A program made the translations under genes and the position numbers. Of a stretch of 64,000 nt of DNA, positions 8,011 through 16,010 are shown piece after piece. Source of the stretch: JAXLXE01 sp046328115 (GTDB lineage Bacteria > Chloroflexota > UBA6077 > JACCZL01); contig JAXLXE010000001.1 of the NCBI GenBank assembly GCA_046328115.1, forward strand, positions 1,302,001 through 1,366,000, given 5' to 3'. The notes below the pieces were generated by a model. That model worked only from the letters and a program-made list of their open reading frames with translations. It was not told the DNA's origin and did no database searches. Position 1 is the first letter of the stretch, and the number at the start of each line of letters is the position of its first letter.

Positions 8011-9317
8011 GTCTTGGCCGGTGCTCGTAGCTGCGGCGCGTACGCATCTGATTGCCATACCTCGGGTACCGCACCGTCCAGGAAATCATCGATCACCGAT
8101 CCGCTCCGCGTCCGCGCGATGACGTGGTAGCTGGCTGTGTTGGTCTGGAAGGGTCCGCGAAGCGAGGGTCCAGTGGACCCTCTATGCCAACGGTTCCGGC
8201 CGTCCACCCGGGCTCCCGTCTCGTCAGAACCGATCACCGGGCTCGCCCGCACCAGCTCCTTGATCTCCTGGTAGCGCATCTGGCCACGGTCCCCAAGTCG
8301 CTGCAACACATTGGCGACCGCCCCCTCGCTGAGCTGTACCCCGAACAGATCCTCGCATAACTCCACCAGCCGCTCGAACGAGACGTGGTGGCGTTCGTGC
8401 AGATACCCAAGGATCGTCTCTAACTCGGGTCCGAACGTGCGCGTCGGCTCCAGGCCCGCGGGATGCTCCGCTACCGTGACCAGGCCGCACTCGGTGCAGC
8501 GGGCCTGGTAGGCCCAGGACTCCACCACCACCGCGCGAGCCGGGACCACGTCGATCACCTGGCTGCGGCGCACCCGCCGCTGGCCCGCGGCATGGAGTGC
8601 GTGACCGCAACCGCGACACGCCACCGCGTAACACCGGACCACGACATCCGGTGGCTGTCGCAGGCGAGAGTGGCCCTGGTGGCCTCGCTTGGGTCCATGC
8701 TTACGGGCCCGGCGCTCGGCCCGGTTGGGTTTGAAGCCGGCCGACGGTGGCAGGTTGGAGTTGTCGGGTGTGGTAGGCGGTTTGGTGAGCTCGTCGATCT
8801 TGGCCTCGAGCTCGGCGACGCGAGCGGTGAGCTGGACGACGAGTGCCTCGAGCCTGGCGATAGTCTCGCGCTGGGCAAGGATGATATCGACGAGCTGTTC
8901 TTTGGGGAGCGCGAGCAGTGCCGCACGATCATCCATGCTGCCAGCGTAGCGAATCAAGCCGTTGAGCGGTGCACTTCCGTCAAGTTCGTGTCACGTCTGT
9001 GACGCTGCCCGGACGTGGGTAGGTGAGTACTTACCACCTGACTTGAATCCGATCGATGAGGCGTTCTCGAAACTCAAGGAGCATCTGAGAAGAACGCAAC
9101 CGCGGATGGACGACGCCGTGACTCAAGCCATCTGAGCTGGTCTCAAGACGATCACCGCGCGCGACGCGGTCGGCTGGTTCACGCACGCCGGCTGTCCAGT
9201 GTGGGATCATCATCAGTGAGAACCGCTGCAATGTCCACCGAAAGGCGCTGAGTTCGACTACACTATCGAAGTCCGTACGAACCACTGAACTAGGCGCCGC
9301 AACGCGTGGAGGGTAGG

Positions 9318-10058
9318 ATGAACGAACAGCCTGAGCGTGCGTACGACGACCGGACTTCGTTTGAGCGCGCCATGGAATTCCTCGAGGTCGGCGAACAGTT
9401 TCTGGCGATTGCGTACACCGACATCGCCGGATTTAGCGCAAGAGTTCATCACGAGCAAAAGACTAACGGCCTCTCTTCGGCGTTCAAACTTAAAGAGGAG
9501 GTCGATCGTCTACTTAGACCTTCGTTCGATACCAACGCCGCTTATCTTAAGACACTGGGCGATGGGTGTTTGTATCTGTACAAGGATATGGATGCCCCGT
9601 TCCATCACGCGGTGGATACGCAAACAAAGCTCAGGGATTTTTACAAGTCACGGACGGATCTCGATCCATTGCAAGTTCGGATAGGCATCCACGCTGGCTG
9701 GGTAAAGATCGTCGCTGAGAGAGTACTGGATCGACTAAACAAAGACGGATTCGGCGATGCCATGAATCTAGCTGATCGTGTCGCCGCTTCATGCACGCCA
9801 GGTTCCATTAGATTTACGGAGGATTATCGTAAGGCCGTCACCGAACGATCGGGCAGTCAATCGCTGAGTCATTGGCCCGCGGCGAAGGACATCGGACCCG
9901 TCAAGTTTCGCGGCCGCCCTGACCGATGTCACCTTTGGGAGGTGAGTGTCGGCCCGCAGGCTAAGTCGGCGGCTACCAAAGGCGACTTGATCGCGCTTGG
10001 CATCGGCGGGCCCCTTGGCCTCGTGGCAAAGCGTGTTTTCGACAAGATGCGCTCCTAA
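9318..10058 (+). CDS. Stand-alone class III adenylate/guanylate cyclase-like protein
   Basis: ATG 9318 is preferred over GTG 9306 because GGAGG (9308-9312) sits just upstream. The product is 246 residues. The cyclase fold shows TDIAGFS (first metal Asp), KTLGDGCLYLY (substrate-selecting Lys and second metal Asp) and GFGDAMNLADRVAA (Asp at the purine-selecting position, then the catalytic Asn and Arg). The Lys/Asp pair is the usual adenylate-cyclase signature, so ATP is the likeliest substrate. The C-terminus adds a short glycine-rich hydrophobic segment (LIALGIGGPLGLVAKRVF). It lies alone between IS elements. Pycsar anti-phage cyclases have similar architecture, but no TIR or membrane effector gene is adjacent, so a signalling role of unknown type is all that can be said. 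Confidence 0.8.
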   Translation: MNEQPERAYDDRTSFERAMEFLEVGEQFLAIAYTDIAGFSARVHHEQKTNGLSSAFKLKEEVDRLLRPSFDTNAAYLKTLGDGCLYLYKDMDAPFHHAVDTQTKLRDFYKSRTDLDPLQVRIGIHAGWVKIVAERVLDRLNKDGFGDAMNLADRVAASCTPGSIRFTEDYRKAVTERSGSQSLSHWPAAKDIGPVKFRGRPDRCHLWEVSVGPQAKSAATKGDLIALGIGGPLGLVAKRVFDKMRS

Positions 10059-10163
10059 TCGATCGTACGCGTCTGCCGGGCCAAGGCGATGCTCGTACTC
10101 CGTGACTTGTTGAGTGTCGGATAGAGGCGGTTGAGTTTGGCGCGTGCATCCTCGGTCCTGGAC

Positions 10164-11049
10164 GCAATTACTTAGCTGGCGTATGCGGCTGCCAGTGGCG
10201 AGGGACCGGAGAGCATTCGGATCGAGGCGCAGAGTTTCTGGCCCTGCTTGCGGGCGGTCTGCAGCACGCAGGTCAGGATCGCCGAGATTCGGCTTCCCCA
10301 CTCCGATCTATAGCCGCCGGTCACCTTGCGGTGGATCACGCTGTTGCGCAAGTCACGCTCGGAGGCATTGTTGGTCGGCTCTACCCCGTCACGCTCCAGG
10401 AAGACGAACAACTCGGACCATAGCCGCTGGTAGCGTTGCTGCAGCCGCCGGGCCATGCCCTTACCCAGCGGTGGCCCTTTGATCAACCGCTCCGCGGCGT
10501 TGACAATCCAGACCCTCCGTCGTTGGAAGCTCTCCGCACTGATCTCGCCACGCTCAGCGTGCAGCCGCATCCCGCGCCCGAACACGTGCCGCAACTCCTG
10601 CGCCCACCACGCCGCGTCCGGCTCAAGCTCCGCGGCTCGCGTCAGTTCCCGCAACTGATGTGCCAGGCACAACTGCCCGGTCTTGGCCGGTGCTCGTAGC
10701 TGCGGCGCGTACGCATCTGATTGCCGCGCAGCCAGGCTGCAGTGGACCCCTCGGCCGACCGAGTCAGGCTGGAGTTGTTTGGCGTGTTGAGCCGCCAGCT
10801 GAAGTCGTCGATCTTGCAGTCCTCCTCCGTGAGCCAGGTACTGAGTTCGACGACGATCGCACCAACCATCGTGATGGTCTCGCGCTGGGCGAGAACAAGA
10901 TCGACGGGCAGTTCCATGGAGAGTGCGAGCCGAGCGGCACGACCATCCGTGCCGCCGCCTTAGCGAGCCAGATCCGCGCGTGGTCCACCTCCGTCAAGTC
11001 CGGATCATGTTCGCGACGTGGCCCGGACGCGGGTGCGGCGAGTCGCTGC
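10164..11049 (-). mobile_element. Deleted IS66-family element, copy C
   Basis: The left end (GCAATTACTTAGCT at 10164) and right end near 11049 are diverged versions of the ends of copies A and B. The C-terminal third of the transposase is well kept (10172-10672, MCLAHQLRELTRAAEL to AAYAS). The N-terminus survives in degraded form near 10760-10917 (LAQRETIT, LNTPNNSSLTRSAE). About 650 bp between them, including the zinc finger and first catalytic Asp, are deleted and the junction is out of frame. No target duplication is visible. This is an old, non-autonomous remnant. Confidence 0.8.
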
Positions 11050-11942
11050 CCAGGTTAGTCGCGCTGAGTCGCGAGTGCGTGCCGCGGCGCATCACCGATG
11101 GCGACCACTTGGCCGCGGACGTACGCGTGTGAGCAACTCGTCCAAACCTGCGAGTCGGTGGATCATCTGGAACTCCACGTGGGACGATGCATGCATCGAA
11201 CGCAATCGCCGCTAGTCAGCCATCCACGAGTGGAGGGGTGTCAGACGGCGCTGAACGAGGAACGGAAGACCTCCGCCACTCGGAGAGGGTGTTCGCGTAC
11301 GCTGCCTGCACACGGCGTGGACAACGCTTTCGAGTAGGGCATGCCAATCCCCAGGTGCAGATCAGCGAGTACGCGAAGGGTACACTTGCAGCAGAACAGA
11401 AAAGCGCGATACCCAGGATCTTGACGGGATGATGGGTACCGCGCCGGGCCGGTCCCGGGAGGCATCCCGAGAACCCTGCACTCTCTTACTGTACTCGGTA
11501 CATGCCCGGGAGCGGTAAGCCGGCCCCTGTTCCAATCTTTCCTGCGTTGGGCACAGGATCAGAGCGGAATATGGACTGGATACACGTCTTGGTCCAGCTC
11601 GTTGTTGCTCTCATCAAGTTGGCGACGGTGCTTCTCAGCGCGGCATGGACAAAGCGACCCGAGCGGCGACGGAAGCGTCATCGGTGAGGTGAGGCGGAGG
11701 AAGGAACGCTAGAGGAGGCGGGGGTGTGCGCCCCTTCCTCCGTCGTCGCCTGGGCGGCGCCTCTGGGGCGGCAATCCTTCCACTCGAAACTGTCGAATCG
11801 CCTCCGTGGACGCCCTCCCAAACTCTGGTGCGAAACTCGAGCTGTCGATTCCGCGTGCGAAGTGGTTCTCCCGCACGTTGTGTGTGACTGGGGTGTGAAT
11901 CGCCCAAGTGTCATTGAGCGCTCGCACATGGGCCACACGTTT
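11050..11942. other. Accessory non-coding stretch, no supported gene except a possible 38-residue peptide
   Basis: Short frames occur on both strands but lack ribosome sites and have shadow-like Arg/Pro composition. The only candidate is a short hydrophobic peptide at 11571-11687, listed separately. The region separates the IS66 remnant from the 24-bp repeat array. Confidence 0.4.
11571..11687 (+). CDS. Possible 38-residue single-span membrane peptide
   Basis: ATG 11571 opens a frame reading MDWIHVLVQLVVALIKLAT, with a hydrophobic helix followed by a strongly basic tail (WTKRPERRRKRHR). The layout resembles small membrane-active peptides such as type I toxins, but there is no clear ribosome site and no visible antisense RNA gene. 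It may be chance. Function unknown. Confidence 0.22.
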   Translation: MDWIHVLVQLVVALIKLATVLLSAAWTKRPERRRKRHR

Positions 11943-12062
11943 GCACTGAGTGCAGGCCAGCCATTTGCACCCGATCTTGGCCCGTCATGCGCACTTGGTG
12001 TAGGCCACCCGTGAGCACGTGATGTAGGCCACTCATCAGCACCCGGTGTAGGCCACCCGCGG
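11943..12062. repeat. Five tandem 24-bp repeats
   Basis: Five units of exactly 24 bp start at 11943, 11967, 11991, 12015 and 12039. Each begins GCAC, and four of the five contain a GTAGGCCAC-like or GCAGGCCAG-like core 8 bases later; the second unit is the most diverged. A shorter sixth version (GCACATGGGCCACACG) lies just upstream near 11923-11941. The period, a multiple of three, keeps several frames open, so the apparent minus-strand repeat protein (GWPTP, EWPTS and similar octads) is probably an artefact. Arrays like this resemble multiple transposase-binding sites at the ends of IS21-type elements, which is inference only. Confidence 0.7.
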
Positions 12063-12080
12063 GGGTGGTACCGGGCTCGT

Positions 12081-12105
12081 CCTCCACGGTTCTGTGCCGT
12101 GGAGG
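12081..12105. terminator. Perfect 9-bp hairpin, possible terminator
   Basis: CCTCCACGG (12081-12089) pairs perfectly with CCGTGGAGG (12097-12105) around a 7-base loop. ATTTCT follows on the plus strand, a poor T-run. It could be a rightward terminator or part of the mobile-element end suggested by the adjacent 24-bp repeats. Confidence 0.35.
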
Positions 12106-12321
12106 ATTTCTGTGGAGCGACTATACGTGCACGTCCTTCGCGATCTGATCCATCACCCGCGCCACGGTGACGGCTGTCGGCTGCAGCGGCCGATAAGATG
12201 CATGGCCGACCTGCATCGAGACGGCCGGCCGTCTGGCGCACCCACGCGCCAAAGCACCATCAGGAGCCGACAAGATTGCGCGGCCGTAACCCGGCTACCA
12301 CCGCTTGCGTGACAATACCCG

Positions 12322-12975
12322 ATGATGTCGTACCTCGATCCCGGCCACTCCCGCAACACGCTTCCGCGGCTTGTTCTGGTCTCCGGCTCTCCAGCCGCCG
12401 GCAAGACCACACTGGCTCGGCACCTCGCCAAAGCACTGCACCTGCCGCTGGTCTCCCGCGACATCCTGACCGGCGCTCTCGCCGATAGCCTGCGCGATCA
12501 CGCGCCCGATGACGCCGCGCGCCTCGCGGAAGCGAAAGTGCTGGCCAAAGCTTCGTTCGCCATCATGCACGCGTTGATCGTGGATCTCCTGGCCAACGGC
12601 CAGGGCGTGATCGCGGAGACCAACTACCTGCGCGGCATCTCCGAGCACGACCTGTTGCCCCCGCTCCAGATCAGCGACGCCCGACTCGTACACTGCGAAA
12701 TCACCCGCGACCTCAGCCTCCGCCGCTTCACGGACCGATTCGATCGCGGCGGCCGACACTGGGCCATGAACGACGGCGACCGCGTCGCGCGGATCCGGTC
12801 CGGCCGACACCACAGCGACGACGCCTGGGACCGCGCGGTGCCGCTCGACCTGGAGATCCCGCTACTCCGCGTCAACACGACGAACGGCTACGATCCTGGG
12901 ATCGAGGTCATCATCGCGTTCGCAAAGTCCGGTTCCGACGCGCCACCGAACGGGCTCACGGCCGCTCAGCTCTGA
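12322..12975 (+). CDS. P-loop kinase (AAA family; zeta-toxin/nucleoside-kinase-like)
   Basis: The start is ATG 12322 or 12325, with a -10-like GACAAT at 12311-12316 so close that transcripts may be leaderless. The product is 217 residues. Walker A is GSPAAGKTT (about residues 21-29), followed by the substrate-side segment LPLVSRDILTGAL (Asp at about 45), typical of small P-loop phosphotransferases such as chloramphenicol phosphotransferase, polynucleotide kinase and zeta toxin. IAETNYLRG resembles the second-strand motif, and the Arg-rich lid is near SLRRFTDRFDRGGRH. The substrate is unknown. No antitoxin or operon partner is visible on either side. Confidence 0.75.
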   Translation: MMSYLDPGHSRNTLPRLVLVSGSPAAGKTTLARHLAKALHLPLVSRDILTGALADSLRDHAPDDAARLAEAKVLAKASFAIMHALIVDLLANGQGVIAETNYLRGISEHDLLPPLQISDARLVHCEITRDLSLRRFTDRFDRGGRHWAMNDGDRVARIRSGRHHSDDAWDRAVPLDLEIPLLRVNTTNGYDPGIEVIIAFAKSGSDAPPNGLTAAQL

Positions 12976-13453
12976 CCGCCTGGCGCATTCCGTGGCGACG
13001 TGGCCCGCGGACTCCGCGCCTGCCTCGCGGCGCCAGCAAGCCGGGAGTGGCGGCAGTCGGCCGTAAAGCAAGCGGGCGTCGCGTGCCGTCAGCCGTCTCC
13101 GCAAACTCCGCCGGAATCGCGCGGTTCGCGGGATCGATGCCAACACCCGCGACTCTGCTCCTTTGCGTCGCGTGCACGGTCATCGCGTAGCTCACGTCGT
13201 CCTCGCCGACCTGCACGACCGCGTCTCAAACACCTCTGGCGCGACGCACCGGAGGGTGTCGCGGCATAACGTACATAGAGGCAGATAGAGAAGCGCGGTC
13301 GACCGGGCCGACACCTCTTCCCCCCCGAGCCGGACGGGGGGTTTCTGCCACCAGCAACCCACGCTCCACCACACGCGCTCCCACCAGCGGCGGAGGCATT
13401 CGCACACTCACGGTCCACCATCGCAACGGCGGCGAGCGCCAGCGCTCGCGTCG
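12976..13453. other. 478-base intergenic stretch with a terminator-like hairpin
   Basis: No gene is supported. At 13321-13341 CCCCCCG pairs with CGGGGGG across a 7-base loop and is followed by TTTCT, so it is a reasonable rightward terminator, although far from the kinase gene (ends 12975). The remaining frames are Arg-rich shadows. Confidence 0.4.
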
Positions 13454-13834
13454 CTACCCACGCAGCACCACGTCCACATCCCCAGGCAACTCACCCATGA
13501 GGAAGCTCCCGATTCCCAAGACCTCCGCCGCCAGCACCACCACCCACCGCTCGGTACTCGTGGCGCGCCACCCGCACTCGAAAGGCCTGCGCACGTCCGT
13601 CCACTCGGCACCCGCGTACACCGCTGGCAGCATCGTCACGCCATCGGTGTACACGCACGCCCGATATCCCCACCACATGCGTCCCGCGCCCCGCAGCCCC
13701 GACCTTTCCGCGCGGTTTTGCACTCTCCATGACTCCAGCACCCGACCCTCCGCGAGCCCACCGTGGACTGTTGTCACCAAAAACGCATTCGTCGCCACTC
13801 TGGGCGGAGGTGTTCGCGTCACTGTGGCGCACAT
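13454..13834 (-). CDS. Hypothetical protein, 126 residues
   Basis: ATG 13834 has a weak GAGAG upstream. Codon use is convincing: most codons in the second half end in G or C (runs of GTG, CTG, GCG), unlike the other frames here. The sequence contains MWWGYRACVYTDGVTML, WRATSTERWVVVLAAEVL and GELPGDVDVVL, with balanced composition. A weakly hydrophobic stretch near residues 95-115 is not a clear membrane helix. I do not recognise the family. The first 30 residues are less convincing, so the true start may be further in. It is isolated among repeats. Confidence 0.42.
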   Translation of the reverse strand: MCATVTRTPPPRVATNAFLVTTVHGGLAEGRVLESWRVQNRAERSGLRGAGRMWWGYRACVYTDGVTMLPAVYAGAEWTDVRRPFECGWRATSTERWVVVLAAEVLGIGSFLMGELPGDVDVVLRG

Positions 13835-14163
13835 ACGCGACTCTCGTGGGTCGTGGGTCGGCCGCGCCGCGCACGGGGTTGTGGCACATTTGGCAGTTTT
13901 GTCACGCTACCGGCATTCATGTACGACACACGCGGATGCTCGGGGCGTGCCGCGGGCGGTAGCGGTGGGGTGGCCGGCGTGGGCACGGCGTCTGGCGTGG
14001 CATGCGAGGGCGACGCACGCGTAGCCCCTACGATGACGGGTCGCGGAGCGCGCGCGTCCGGCTGGCGTCCGGACGGGTGGATAGATCCCCCGCGTCCGTG
14101 AGGACAGGCTCTTCAATTCCTTCAGGATGAGATCCGGGGTAGGGCTCGGCTGGCGCGGCGCGG
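13835..14163. repeat. Intergenic stretch with dispersed repeat copies
   Basis: About 14008-14050 (GGCGACGCACGCGTAGCCCC and onward) is nearly identical to 15666-15707. The sequence at 14084-14110 (ending GAGGACAGGCT) has relatives at 15808-15832 and 15866-15892. These copies lie on both sides of the DUF4405 gene pair in the same orientation. No gene is supported here. Confidence 0.55.
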
Positions 14164-14631
14164 TCAGGTGGCCTGGCGGTGGCGGAGCTTGCGGCGGCGG
14201 CGCAGGTGGAGGACCAGGACGACGGCCGCGGTGGCTGTGGCCATAATGGCGGTGTACCTGAGCAAGTCGGGCAGGCCGCGCTGGAGGTTCGGGGTGGTGC
14301 GGCCGCCGGGGAAGCCGCCCTCGCGTCGTGGGCCGACCCCTTGTTCAGATTGGCCCGATCCGCCCAGCCGGCCTGGCTGAACGGCCTGGTCTGGATTGGC
14401 CTGCTGGAATTCTCGCGGCGGGCCGGCCTGGCGGCCAGGGCCTGACGCGGTGATGCCGGTGGCGGCGGCGCCCTGGAACGCGCTGGCGATCATGATGGTG
14501 GCGCCCGTGACCACGGCGGCGGCCAGCATGATGGCGGCCGTCCGCCCGGCCTGTCGAGCAACCAGCCGGACGATCGCTCCGACCAGAGTCGGGCTCGTGA
14601 CGGTTGGGCGGGTCGCGGTCGTGGCGGCCAT
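14164..14631 (-). CDS. Membrane protein with two spans, partner of the DUF4405 cytochrome
   Basis: The start ATG 14631 overlaps the TGA of the upstream DUF4405 gene (TGATG), indicating translational coupling. The product is 155 residues. A first membrane span lies near residues 30-55 (AAIMLAAAVVTGATIMIASA), and an external or periplasmic Gly/Pro/Gln-rich linker follows. The C-terminal span (about 128-145, AIMATATAAVVLVLHL) is followed by a basic RRRRKLRHRQ tail that would be cytoplasmic. No redox motif is seen. It probably works with the neighbouring b-type cytochrome, but function is unassigned. Confidence 0.65.
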   Translation of the reverse strand: MAATTATRPTVTSPTLVGAIVRLVARQAGRTAAIMLAAAVVTGATIMIASAFQGAAATGITASGPGRQAGPPREFQQANPDQAVQPGRLGGSGQSEQGVGPRREGGFPGGRTTPNLQRGLPDLLRYTAIMATATAAVVLVLHLRRRRKLRHRQAT

Positions 14632-15125
14632 CAGAGTGCTCCTTCCGCGACGACCCGCGCGGGGCGTCTCCTGCCCGGCTGCACCAGGTTCCTGACCGTT
14701 CCCAGCACCCAGCGCCAGTTCAGGCCCAGGTGGATGCCGGCCAGCACGACGATCGCGTCGGCCGAGATGGTGTGCATCACCCGCCAGAACCTGAACAGCG
14801 AGCTCCCCAGCGAGCGCGCCGTGGGCAGCCCCAGCCCGGGCAGCGCCGCCTCGGAGATCAGGATGCCTGAGACCATCACCAGTACCGTGGCGACGAAGAG
14901 CAGCGCGTTGAGCACGTAGGTGAACCTGAGTCGGCCGGTCAGGCTGCCCAGGAAGGTCCGCGTGGTCGCGACCAGCCAGTCCCACTGGAGCAGCAGGTGG
15001 ACCACGATCAGCGCGATGAGGCCAATGCCCCACCATTCGTGCAGCCACAGCCCCGTCAGCGGGACGGACATGAGGACCAGGAAGGACACGGCCAGGACCA
15101 GGTCGATAGCGAGGCGGGCGGTCAC
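14631..15125 (-). CDS. DUF4405 family four-helix membrane protein (cytochrome b-like)
   Basis: GTG 15125 has GGAGG 7 bases upstream; the longer open frame upstream is not protein-like. The product is 164 residues with four membrane segments (DLVLAVSFLVLMSVPLTG, GIGLIALIVVHLLLQW, LNALLFVATVLVMVSGIL, ADAIVVLAGIHLGLNWRW). Histidines in WLHEWW, VVHLLL, MHTISAD and AGIHLGL are spaced as bis-His haem ligands, as in DUF4405 and cytochrome b561-like proteins. It would carry electrons within the inner membrane. It is coupled to the following membrane gene by a TGATG overlap. Confidence 0.8.
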   Translation of the reverse strand: MTARLAIDLVLAVSFLVLMSVPLTGLWLHEWWGIGLIALIVVHLLLQWDWLVATTRTFLGSLTGRLRFTYVLNALLFVATVLVMVSGILISEAALPGLGLPTARSLGSSLFRFWRVMHTISADAIVVLAGIHLGLNWRWVLGTVRNLVQPGRRRPARVVAEGAL

Positions 15126-15287
15126 GGTGGAGCCTCCGGGGTCTGGGGAATCGCTGGTTCGCGTGGAGATATTGGACCGCGGGCGCTTGTCAAAGGTGTG
15201 TGGGAGTTGTTGTGGAATTGTTAAACGGGGTGGGCGGACTGTGTTCCGGGAAGGGCCGGGGTGCGCCGGCTGTCGTGCCAATATCTG

Positions 15288-15700
15288 GCGTGCGCACCGT
15301 TAGATCCTTCCTGCGTCAGGATGCAATTGAGGGGCTGGGGCTACCGCGAAGGCGGCTGGCATGGCGGGGGCGGGCGACGCGCGCGTGGCCTCTGCCTGGT
15401 GGGAGGGCGCTGGGGCTACCGCGATGGTGGCTGGCGTGCGCACCGGAAGGTTCTTCGTGCCTCAGAACGCGATTGGCATGTCGGGGCTATCGCGATGGGG
15501 GCTGGCGTGGCAAGTCTGGGCGACGCACGCGTGGCCTCTGCCTGGTGGGAGGGCGCTGGGGCTACCGCGATGGTGGCTGGCGTGCGCACCGGAAGGTTCT
15601 TCGTGCCTCAGAACGCGATTGGAATGTCGGGGCTATCGCGATGGGGGTTGGCGTGGCAAGGCTGGGCGACGCACGCGTAGCCCCTACCGTGACGGATCGC
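15288..15700. repeat. Three tandem copies of a 146-bp repeat
   Basis: Units start with GCGTGCGCACC at 15288, 15434 and 15580, exactly 146 bp apart. The second and third copies are almost identical; the first is more diverged. Each unit contains GGGCTAyCGCGA-type motifs twice and GCGACGCACGCGTGGCC once. The third copy runs into a segment shared with 14008-14050. On the plus strand the array keeps long open frames rich in Gly, Arg and Trp, which I regard as non-coding. Confidence 0.8.
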
Positions 15701-16010
15701 GGAGCGAGCGCGCTGGGCGGACCCCCGGGCTGGTAGCCAGGTCCCTCGCGAGCTCGGGACGACAGTCCGTTAAGGGCTCGACTGGCTCACTGCCGCGCGA
15801 GCGGCTAGATTCCCCGCGCGCGAGGACAGGCTGTACGCCCTGCGCGAAAGCTAACCGGGACGACAGATTCCCCGCGTGCGCGAGGACAGGCTCCTCGCGG
15901 GCTCGGGATAACCGTCCGAGAGGGGCCTGTCTGGCTCATCGGAGGACGGCAGGGACTCGCTCGCGAGCGAGCCCGTGTTGGATCACCGGCTGGAGCAGCG
16001 GTTAGATCAG

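Larger units (their letters stand above)
5982..8936 (-). pseudogene. IS66-family transposase of copy A, split by insertion of copy B
   Basis: The start is ATG 8936 (MDDRAALLALPKEQL). The N-terminal two thirds run down to about 8011 (ending APQLRAPAKT), and the C-terminal third continues at 6497-5982 (GQLCLAHQLREL to AAYAS, stop). Removing bases between the 8-bp duplications restores one frame of about 475 residues. Domains are a coiled coil (about 15-55), a CxxC...CxxC zinc-binding region (about 110-150) and the DDE catalytic fold. A 27-bp insertion around 8145-8190, containing GGGTCC repeats and a GGACCC inverted copy, adds nine residues just after the first catalytic Asp. The gene is inactivated by copy B. 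Confidence 0.85.
5974..9034 (-). mobile_element. IS66-family element, copy A (single-ORF type), interrupted by copy B
   Basis: The left end at 5974 reads GTAACTACTCAGCT. The right end at 9034, read inwards on the opposite strand, is GTAAGTACTCACCT: imperfect terminal inverted repeats beginning GTAA. The 8-bp sequence CACCTGAC flanks both sides (5966-5973 and 9035-9042), a target duplication inside the IS630 transposase. Without copy B and its duplicated 8 bp the element is about 1540 bp, which suits the IS66 subgroup that carries only the transposase and lacks the small tnpA and tnpB genes. It carries a 27-bp in-frame insertion relative to copy B. Confidence 0.85.
5167..9228 (+). mobile_element. 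IS630-family element, copy 2, interrupted by nested IS66-family elements
   Basis: The transposase start is ATG 5210 (MQAYSQDLRRQVLAVLDAG), with a helix-turn-helix and then several frameshifts. A central block at 5632-5973 retains FDEAI, VVVADNPQVHY and WFLPAYSPD, which correspond to the first two DDE positions. Coding similarity breaks at 5973 and resumes at 9043 with LNPIDEAFSKLKEHLRRTQP, then an in-frame TGA, then DHHQ and a stop near 9219. The last bases AGAACCGCTG match copy 1. A CAGCGG at 5167 resembles the inverted CAGCGG at the right end. Removing the insert gives an element of about 1 kb, normal for IS630. It is inactive. Confidence 0.8.

Noticed and set aside
9318..11687. A complete Pycsar operon (cyclase plus membrane effector)
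   Set aside because: Nothing next to the cyclase encodes a TIR or cyclic-nucleotide-binding membrane effector; the 38-residue peptide is too short and too far.
11943..12062. CRISPR array
   Set aside because: The units are contiguous with no spacers and no cas genes are near.
11678..12241. Minus-strand repeat protein with WPTP-type octads
   Set aside because: The repeat is 24 bp, so frames stay open by chance; flanking sequence is low complexity and there is no ribosome site.
15200..15736. Gly/Arg/Trp-rich open frames in the 146-bp repeat
   Set aside because: Three overlapping frames are open at once through the repeats; none has a ribosome site.
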